64,000 nucleotides of DNA, taken from Asparagopsis taxiformis. Its lineage: Eukaryota; Rhodophyta; Florideophyceae; Bonnemaisoniales; Bonnemaisoniaceae. Below, piece after piece: positions 58,401-64,000 of this stretch (its first letter is position 1; each line of letters begins with the position of its first letter). The DNA is taken from assembly GCA_030407315.1 (NCBI GenBank), contig JALQPE010000569.1, positions 81,479-145,478 of the forward strand, given 5' to 3'. The position numbers were made by a program, and so were the translations under genes. The notes under the pieces were generated by a model. That model was not told the origin of the DNA, did no database searches, and saw only the letters and a list, made by a program, of their open reading frames with translations.

Positions 58401-59032
58401 AACATTGGTCCTCGTCCGAATGCTCTCAAATGGTCAACGTTCTTTCACAGGAGCTAGGGAGAGAAATAGATGTGGAAGACGAGGTAGTGAAAAACTGCTT
58501 CCAGGAACCGGTTCTCCAGCTTCTCTCCCAGCGTCGAGGAAAGATATTGTCGGCGGATGGTGAAATTGTGACGTGGAGAGGGCATGGAGGTATATCTATT
58601 GACGAGGTCAAGGAGTACATGAATGGAAAATGTGATATGGCAGAGGGTGCTGTAGGTGTTTTCAAACGGTTCTTTACCGAAAGGTACGGAAGCGGAACAA
58701 GCGGGTGTGGAAAGTATGCCGAATGGGTGAGAAGAGTTTCTAGAAGCACTACGACAGAGTGGGGAAGGAAAACAGTGCAGAGGTCTGGCTCTCTAGAATC
58801 AGGAGCTATCATCCATGCTGTTTGCCCTGAACAGATGAAATGTGAGGATGGTGCAACTTCACAAGCGATTCTGTACCCGGCGTCTCGTCTCACATCAGAG
58901 ATAATGCGGGGAAGAATTAATTATGAACCGCGGTTTTTTATTGTTCTAGCGTTCTTTATCCTGAGGAACGAGAGTGCGAGAGATGAGCAAGGTACAGCTT
59001 ATGGAGTTTGCCTGGGTTTGCGAAAAAACTGA
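55442..59032 (+). CDS. CACTA/Plavaka-type transposase
   Basis: 1196 aa, uninterrupted, from an ATG preceded by AACATCAAG. The N-terminus is basic (ATPase-like or DNA-binding motifs not evident). The catalytic region resembles the Transposase_21/Plavaka family: YTDDFEPF (about residue 541), LPLNLPP, then FLDPVGSIGDYPAV (about 619) and SNSPCHICSFRKYD (about 645), a Cys pair typical of this region. A C-terminal ELIFERMHQPLKKG (about 940) matches the E-x-x-H-x-x-L-K segment of the same proteins. These are visible patterns and were not aligned. The gene lies 2.6 kb inside a CACTA terminus, which supports the assignment. The frame looks functional. Confidence 0.82.
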   Translation: MAPRRTPIRKKTTSRRTKARFDSLNVASPSKQLPGKLQGEIRSSDAACMNKEIPRGNELRRECTTDDLLESPIPMGDTIEGCIDVYSNNDEAGSDIYVASSTLMESEEATGRGSDSISTGGPIDRNAGDEACGDFKALLQWPAMYGALQLSGTQRMTRAHYEGTLFGMNFRRDPSEHVPSDSVMRQKILPFLRKHCYAKSCDIEFPIDLRKSGARAAQHRGAVGTRGTTDDRDNCGGMAKVRIVLPSTWALKDVQTRPIFKAFRSDANNRSSEGEKSTAECSIEDSFIAKCRRGVLSDPFVRTAVVPIDSDGKKGLKHIYVPDGTAIRIRCHPGARQVAVIERAKGFRKNDRDGGKPKRRRVAVTSLWELHARTIVTYEARHDGEHDVHVEKYLQPRMSHLLEWERQHALRAISQCVIGAGAKGKGTRAGDVITVLLPIGMEEGDIVPHVVLVNRYLKEQVGEASTMLLCFSPGASFAEARNPPDRLGSPNYEEIRVSGVFSDGFGDHRSQWHPASPREDAPCWGKLEDGRNYFVYRFLLYTDDFEPFTSRKGSFGGCYMLPLNLPPRKRGSYQAVRVIGLPPPGVSTNCVLRYIVQDIVRGSTEGFPTKNAEGEDIVVFLDPVGSIGDYPAVSHTLDVLGHTSNSPCHICSFRKYDLSSTGGTKNAYTSVVNGQTSTHARSKYRNASTRKDATETQLRTLGLAAEEGEDLPFHVLSTSLEAVQEEVPKTENGVSVVPAIFDPYRSAVIAPDHLLSGLAQDVLNACISAASPRIREVAELQILGALKKFRMGRQNRLFGTNNLLSMNMSDIFSVLLIAPMAFENAARMMDGKGEGHREKFDGAVKLVVMFQKLVSCISFMPVWWKDGPHEVETADGEGGRNEYILGRTVDYVETLNEYCRKVKGAGAHLDKPNVHRLVEFCVHTLPAYGSVKHVQELIFERMHQPLKKGVRMSNHQSEQLSALELVLADDWQTRVAIVLREIGMEPQHWSSSECSQMVNVLSQELGREIDVEDEVVKNCFQEPVLQLLSQRRGKILSADGEIVTWRGHGGISIDEVKEYMNGKCDMAEGAVGVFKRFFTERYGSGTSGCGKYAEWVRRVSRSTTTEWGRKTVQRSGSLESGAIIHAVCPEQMKCEDGATSQAILYPASRLTSEIMRGRINYEPRFFIVLAFFILRNESARDEQGTAYGVCLGLRKN

Positions 59033-59246
59033 TGAAGGAGTGTTCAAGGTCGAAGAGAGGCGACGAACAGTAATTGTGGAGATGAGTGAGGGAGTCACTG
59101 AGGTGTTTGGTATGCACTATTGCAATGGGAGTGTATGCGAATATGATGAGAACATGAGGGAGGTAAGGCACGGACCCGGACTGCTGGAGGGTGGAGAGAT
59201 ATATGCACTATGTAGGCGAGACGGATTTCCACCGAGGGCTGCATGA
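58983..59246 (+). CDS. Small ORF overlapping the transposase 3' end
   Basis: 87 codons from an ATG at 58983, overlapping the last 50 bases of the transposase in another frame. The amino-acid composition looks coding: charged, with a MSEGVTEVFGMHYCNGS segment and a LEGGEIYALC ending. It could be the true C-terminus after a frameshift or splice, or a small second protein of the element. No family was recognised. Confidence 0.4.
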   Translation: MSKVQLMEFAWVCEKTDEGVFKVEERRRTVIVEMSEGVTEVFGMHYCNGSVCEYDENMREVRHGPGLLEGGEIYALCRRDGFPPRAA

Positions 59247-59366
59247 TTTTTAGGGAAGAATAAAATGAATAACCAGATGCATCACATATGAATTGTACAC
59301 TCTAGGGCGGTGGTGGATTGGTGCAAAGTAGTGGGGAGAGGATCTGAGAGGATGGAGGGAGGTATG

Positions 59367-59770
59367 CTTACAGCAAAGTCATCGTTACGATGACTTTGCT
59401 GTAAGAAAACGTTTCCATTACAGTGGCCAAGAATGTTTTACCGGGTAAAAAAATCGTGGCAGCTGTAATGATTTGCTTTCTTACAGCAAAGTCATCGTAA
59501 CGATGACTTTGCTGTAAGGAACCGTTTCCTTGCAGTGGCCGAAGAATTTTTTACCGGGTAAAAAATCAGCAAGAAATTTTACCGGGTAAAAAAATTGTGG
59601 CCGCTGTAATGATTTGCTTTCTTACAGCAAAGTCATCGTTACGATGACTTTGCTGTAAGAAAACGTTTCATTACAGCGGCCACAATTTTTTACCCGGTAA
59701 AGAAATCATGGCTGCTGTAATGTTTTCTTTTCTTACAGCAAAGTCATCGTAACGATGACTTTGCTGTAAG
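59367..59770. repeat. Four 39-bp palindromes with TTTTACC/GGTAAAA spacers
   Basis: Copies at 59367-59405, 59480-59518, 59621-59659 and 59732-59770 each consist of CTTACAGCAAAGTCATCGT, one central base, and the exact complement. The centre is T, A, T, A in order, so adjacent copies alternate in orientation. Spacers contain TTTTACC, one base, GGTAAAA palindromes and paired CTGTAATG/CATTACAG words. The array lies between the transposase and the ParB-like gene. Confidence 0.95.
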
Positions 59771-60469
59771 AAAACGTTTCATTACAGCAAATTCATCGAT
59801 AGTTAAGGTTAAGTAACCAACTTTAGGATGTCCAGAGGACCTGCTCGTTGTAAGGAATAAGGAATATTGATCAACTGACGAAGAGGAAGCATTTTGAATC
59901 GACTAGGGTAGGAACGCAATGAGATTTGGTATGCAAGAAAACTGAATCGCAGTAGTGAATAGGTAGTTGAAATGAATTCATATTGATGTTCTTTGGTGTA
60001 TTGTCCATTGGAGCACATTGAAAACCATTTATATGATCACCGTTTAAATAGTCTATGAATCCTTTGCAGCCGAGTACGCCAATAGGAAGAAATTCAAGCA
60101 GTGGCCTGCACGGGAACCGTTCATTTGTGAGTAGCAAAAGTTAGTGTAGAAATGAATTTTTCAGACTTGTAGGAGAGGTGGATCGTAGTAAATGTATAAA
60201 ACTCACGTAGAATCGATTGATAGGAATCAATGGTACGGAAGAAGAAGCGAGGTGGAGAGTGTGGATGAAATAGGTTGTTGGAATATGAATGATAATTGAC
60301 GTGGTGAGGTAAACGGGTTCGATTGCATTATATGCGCTAGAGGTACATACTATTAGGTGTAGATTGATGGAAAGGGCTAAACGCTTTGTGGAGGTATCAG
60401 GATCAGGTAGAGTCAGAGGTGCTGAGCGGGTGCAGCGTAAGGTTCATCAGGACTGAACGTAGGTAGGGA
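59771..60469. other. Promoter region of the ParB-like gene
   Basis: About 700 bp without a gene. It is AT-rich, and short frames here have no motif. It probably contains the promoter and 5' UTR for the gene at 60470. Confidence 0.5.
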
Positions 60470-62431
60470 ATGTCTTGTCCGGACAGTATAAGAGAGGAAG
60501 CTGAGAGACGGGAAGCGCACTCGGAGGTACCACAATTGTGGATTTCATCGTCTACACAACATTTGAACAGAGAACCGATTGAACGAACTGAGATTGCAGG
60601 GATTACAATGGGAGACAATAGTATCATGAATACTACAGCGGAGAAGAGCAATTCTCCTTCTGCTGAAGAGAAAAGCATCACTATTGCTCAGTACAGCTCT
60701 TCTAAAGTGCAAGTTGATCCTCGCAAAGTGAAATTTCCGACAGTGACCTCCCGTTTGGTGCGACCGGGTCGTGTAAACGAACTGGCCAGCATTTTCATGG
60801 ATAGAGGTTTCTCTACCACTGGAACTATGATTACAGTCTGCAAAATGGAAGATAACGAAGGAGACGAGTTTTACTGCATCGATGGCTCTCATCGCATAGC
60901 TGCTCTGCAACTATGCCTGGAGAAGTACTCAGGAAAGAACAGGGATTCCTTGGAATTGGTTTGGGTACAACAGTTGATTGCGCCGAACGGGCGTCTAATT
61001 TTCGATGCGCTGGAGGTTCTGAAACTGTCTCTCGAAGCCAATATACAAACTCACGATGTCGCTTCTGTGAGCATTGCCGACAATGTGTGTGCGGTCATAG
61101 AGTTTCTCAGGTTTTCCAACCAGATGGATCTTCCTGTTGTCCGGCTTATTCCTATTCTGAAAGAAGTGAGCTATATTCTGCCGTCCGACAGGAACCGTTC
61201 GGAGAACTCGTATAGGCAGTACATCAACATTGCGAAGGGGTTCAATCGCACAGACAGCGTTGCTTTCGTGTACTGGAGCTCTATCCCTAGCGTTTACAAT
61301 GCTTTGGATAGGAACAGAGAAATCGAGGATGCAAGAACCGAGGGAAGAGATCCGGACTTTTCTCGAATTGACTCTGCCGATATGTACGGGTGCGTGCTCG
61401 ATCTTGTCAATAACGCAATATTCCGCAATGGCACGGACGGACGCGGGACGCGCGATAAGGAGTGGTTCCAGTGGTTTGTGCTCGAGATGACAGCGTCGTG
61501 GACAAGGATGAGGAGGAAGAGAGGACTTGTCAGAAATATCGGAAGCGGAAGTCCGTTCACGATGCGCACTTGGCTACTGGCTCTGTTGGCCATCTATGAT
61601 ATGGCAGAGGTCGTCCGCAAGTGGTTGAACTCTGCAACGATGGAGGAATTCGTGCGAACGGATTTGGCAGCAGAAAACGCGAAGGAGGTCGGGGATAATG
61701 ATCATCGCATTGGAGAGCGCATTGTATTCGTCCTTGTCGACTTTCATGACGACGTGGTAGACAGTAGCAGTCTGAGAACCAAGAACGGGATGTTTACAAA
61801 CAGTTTTTACGACAAACTGGAATATGCTACCGGGACAAAGGCAATGCAGGAGACGAAAGCGGAGGAGGAGAGGGAACGGAATCGCATGACCCCCGGAGAA
61901 ATAGAAAAAGCACTTGTTGATGGCGCCAAAGCAGAAGACGAAGAAGCACCTACTGCCGCAGAACAGGGAAATAATTCTACAGAGAAGGAAACTGTGGAAA
62001 CTTCTGGTCCTGTTCAAGCAGAAGAAGGAGTATCTGCCGAAGCCCAAGCAGAGCAGGAAGTTTCTGCTGTTGTGGAGGAAGAACAGGAAATTACTCCAAA
62101 TGTGGTGGCTGAAGAAGTGATTCCTGCTGTCGCGACGAAAGCAATAGAAGAGGCACCTCTGAGCACCCCGAAAGAAGCAGAAGACCGTCCTGCCGCAGCA
62201 AAAGAGGGAGGACAGGAACGTCCTGCCACGCGTCTTGCAGCAGCTGAGAAGAGGGAAGCAGAACGTCTTGCTGTTCTCCAAAAAGAACAGGAACGTCTTT
62301 CAGCTTCAAGGGCAGAGCGGGAAAGTCGTGCCAGGGATAATTCGCCGGGAAGGATTGTCAGAGAAGATCTTCCTCAGGGAAGGAAACAAAGCGGCGATAC
62401 GCAAAAGTCTGGATATCAACTTGGACAATAG
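60470..62431 (+). CDS. ParB/sulfiredoxin-like domain protein
   Basis: 653 aa. Residues about 80-150 show the ParB-N/Srx fold pattern: VDPRKVKFP, a segment of helix and strand, then FYCIDGSHRIAALQL, whose G-x-H-R-x-x-A is the family's signature nucleotide-binding box. A mixed helical region follows (about 160-440), then a long Glu/Ala/Lys-rich low-complexity tail (450-630) that is probably disordered or coiled coil. ParB-like domains bind CTP in chromosome partition proteins, and ParB/Srx-fold proteins also act as nucleases, kinases and DNA-modification enzymes. Which applies here is not visible. The reading frame is lost near 62340-62430 and continues in another frame. Confidence 0.75.
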   Translation: MSCPDSIREEAERREAHSEVPQLWISSSTQHLNREPIERTEIAGITMGDNSIMNTTAEKSNSPSAEEKSITIAQYSSSKVQVDPRKVKFPTVTSRLVRPGRVNELASIFMDRGFSTTGTMITVCKMEDNEGDEFYCIDGSHRIAALQLCLEKYSGKNRDSLELVWVQQLIAPNGRLIFDALEVLKLSLEANIQTHDVASVSIADNVCAVIEFLRFSNQMDLPVVRLIPILKEVSYILPSDRNRSENSYRQYINIAKGFNRTDSVAFVYWSSIPSVYNALDRNREIEDARTEGRDPDFSRIDSADMYGCVLDLVNNAIFRNGTDGRGTRDKEWFQWFVLEMTASWTRMRRKRGLVRNIGSGSPFTMRTWLLALLAIYDMAEVVRKWLNSATMEEFVRTDLAAENAKEVGDNDHRIGERIVFVLVDFHDDVVDSSSLRTKNGMFTNSFYDKLEYATGTKAMQETKAEEERERNRMTPGEIEKALVDGAKAEDEEAPTAAEQGNNSTEKETVETSGPVQAEEGVSAEAQAEQEVSAVVEEEQEITPNVVAEEVIPAVATKAIEEAPLSTPKEAEDRPAAAKEGGQERPATRLAAAEKREAERLAVLQKEQERLSASRAERESRARDNSPGRIVREDLPQGRKQSGDTQKSGYQLGQ

Positions 62432-62853
62432 TGGTCGCATGGACATAGACACGCCTGGAAAACAAGCTGGAGATGCGCAGAACCGCTCTGTGATATTGAA
62501 ACTTCGAATCAGGACACCAGAAACTTACAGCACTAGCCCGGCCGAAGTGGACAAGGAGAATTCGGGAAGAAGCAGGAGTTCTGGTGGAAGCGGCGATGAA
62601 AACGAGTCCAGGTGCATAAGAAGCGAAGAAGGGAAGATACTAGCGCGAAGTTTCTGAGCCCAATACGCCGGATGACAACATTGAGATTGGGCCTCCCCGG
62701 GAAAAGAAGAGTAGAGTCAATGCAAGAAAACGAACGACTGGAGAAGAAGCACCACTCTTCACTGACGAGCAAGAAAACTCCCTTCCAGACCGCACATTCG
62801 CAGAGGAATACCTGAGAAGCTGCCTTTATGCGTTCCTTCCAACTCGAGAATGA
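62432..62853 (+). pseudogene. Frame-broken basic linker between the ParB-like and dioxygenase frames
   Basis: Coding-like sequence continues through several frame changes: one frame to about 62610 (serine- and arginine-rich), another carrying KKRRREDTSAKFL (62615-62655, NLS-like), and a third from 62656 that ends in TGA at 62851, overlapping the ATG of the dioxygenase frame (ATGA). This suggests that a single long protein, or two adjacent ones, existed here. It is now interrupted by small indels or by assembly errors. Confidence 0.55.
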
Positions 62854-63728
62854 AGTATTATATCACAGAAGAAGACATTGATACAATCCGGACGGAGATA
62901 ATGGAAGCAGCTGCAGGCTACTCTACTTTGGTATGTCCCCTCGGTTCTTGTGAAAGCCAACAATACTTCAGCTACCAGAGAAGAATGATCGACGAGCTTG
63001 GTTACGTGGTGTTGCAAGACATTTTCTCTTCTACTACAGTGGGAGCAGCTACGCACGAGTTATTCACACAGATGGCCAGCACATTCCAAGGTACTACAAG
63101 TGGCTCAAGTGCAAGTCAGAAGAACCCGTGGAAACCACTTCGACCGAAAGACAGCACTGGTGTATTCAAGACGGACCGGAAAAGCATCTGCGATGACCTT
63201 GAGCAAGAAAGCGCGCGGCAGTACAGGAACAAGCTGATTCTGGAGCTAGGTAAGGCGATTTGTGCGGAGAACCTGAAGCTCGGGTTTGGAAGAGAAGAAG
63301 CGGTGGTCTTTCCAGAAACGGGTCTTCGTCTGATTTTGACCGCAGAAGGTAGTCAGGAGCAACTTATGCATACCGATGTTCCGTCCGTGAGGGAACTGGA
63401 ACTGGTCCTCTCAAATCGCCATCATATTTCATGATGGCTGCTGGTGCGGATGGGTTCATCATTCGTATCGCCAAGTTCAGCCCATGTGTGCCTAAGTCAT
63501 CCAGCGAAAGAAAAGTACCGCGTGCCAGTGACGAACGTGCGCATCCCACCGTATTCCCTGCTTGTATGCCGAACGGACGTGTATCACGGAGGAATGGGAT
63601 TCGCGGAGGGTCGTTCTTCGGTGAGGTACCAGCATCCTATCCGGTCCCATCTATCACTGCGAACTTCCAGGGAGAAGTTGCTACAGCCTCCCTTCAATGT
63701 CAACTACTGGGAGCGTTTAGATATCTGA
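62850..63728 (+). pseudogene. 2-oxoglutarate/Fe(II) dioxygenase, broken by two compensating frameshifts
   Basis: Read from the ATG at 62850. An N-terminal EEDIDTIRTEIMEAA region leads into a jelly-roll oxygenase: LGYVVLQDIF, then QEQLMHTDVPS with the HxD iron-binding pair, then (after frame changes at about 63385 and 63470 that cancel) a segment reading MAAGADGFIIR, and finally RIPPYSLLVCRTDVYHGG with the distal His and a following SVRY Arg for 2-oxoglutarate. The first frame has a stop at 63432; the same frame is open again from 63444. The fold resembles PhyH-like or TET/JBP-like oxygenases. I cannot choose between them. The substrate is unknown. Confidence 0.7.
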
Positions 63729-63974
63729 TGAAATTAGTTCTTATAGCATTCTATGGCAGGCATCAAGGCCGCCTTCAAGTAAACGATGAAAGTTAGGTAG
63801 TACATGACGTTTGCGTATGTAGACGGGTCGAGGAGATATACAATATTCAATTTAATATGAGAAGGGGAGGAAACTATGGTGGCACTACTAGAATAGACAA
63901 GGTAATATCGCAGTCGTTTTGGTTACAACATTGAGGTGAGGAAGGCTTACAGATGATGCAGTTTTCGTTGGGTG

Positions 63975-64000
63975 CTGACAGCAAAGTCATCGTTACGATG
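63975..64000. repeat. Fifth copy of the 39-bp palindrome, cut by the window end
   Basis: The first 26 bases of the motif match the 59367 copy with one mismatch (CTG instead of CTT), including the T-centred CGTTACG. Together with the four copies upstream it brackets the ParB-like and dioxygenase genes. Confidence 0.85.

Larger units (their letters stand above)
52868..64000 (+). mobile_element. CACTA transposon with ParB-like and dioxygenase cargo (right end outside window)
   Basis: At 52868 the R sequence breaks off and CACTACGGTGTTGAAAAG begins, the terminal motif that names CACTA elements. The preceding CAT is the expected 3-bp target-site duplication. Subterminal palindromes and tandem repeats follow (52911-53645). 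An intact CACTA/Plavaka-type transposase (55442-59032) is followed by a small frame, a palindrome array, a ParB-like protein and a broken dioxygenase gene. The element is over 11 kb, and its right terminus is not in the window, so membership of the last genes is inferred from the absence of any end signal before 64000. Confidence 0.75.

Overview
The window is nuclear DNA of a eukaryote. It holds LTR retrotransposons, Mutator-like (MULE) and CACTA DNA transposons, secreted proteins with signal peptides, and few intact genes, all without visible introns. I found no rRNA, tRNA, CRISPR array or bacterial operon. An intron-poor, transposon-rich genome of about 50% GC with a secreted trypsin and small secreted helical proteins would fit a red macroalga or a zoosporic (chytrid-like) fungus. 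I cannot decide between them from sequence alone.

Layout. 1-8247: long inverted-repeat (fold-back) element L, non-coding, with palindrome-rich tandem units. 8248-9881: non-coding, with a 45-bp minisatellite. 9882-14690: decayed Ty1/copia element (minus strand). 14802-28598: MULE A, with a perfect 9-bp target-site duplication, about 3.0-kb terminal inverted repeats and a Ulp1-protease/MULE-transposase fusion. A second MULE (B, 23618-28319, its own 9-bp duplication) sits inside its right terminal repeat. 28608-37700 is the only host-like stretch: two tandem paralogous secreted coiled-coil proteins, an M20 (PepV-like) dipeptidase and a secreted trypsin.

37700-64000 reads as a four-level nest open to the right. 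A copia element (gag, PR, INT) is broken near 42270 by a minus-strand Ty3 chromovirus. The chromovirus pol is broken at about 49050 by element R, a second copy of the fold-back family. R is broken at 52867/52868 by a CACTA element that runs off the window. The missing halves of copia, chromovirus and R should lie beyond base 64000 in reverse order.

The most interesting unit is this CACTA element (52868 to >64000). After its CACTA terminus and subterminal repeat arrays it carries an intact 1196-aa CACTA/Plavaka-type transposase. An array of four 39-bp near-perfect palindromes follows, then a protein with a ParB/sulfiredoxin-like domain, then a frame-broken 2-oxoglutarate/Fe(II) dioxygenase with visible HxD...H...R signature. 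A fifth copy of the palindrome is cut by the window edge. A DNA transposon carrying a ParB-like protein, candidate palindromic binding sites and an oxygenase suggests a transposon-encoded DNA-binding or DNA-modification module. That function is inference.
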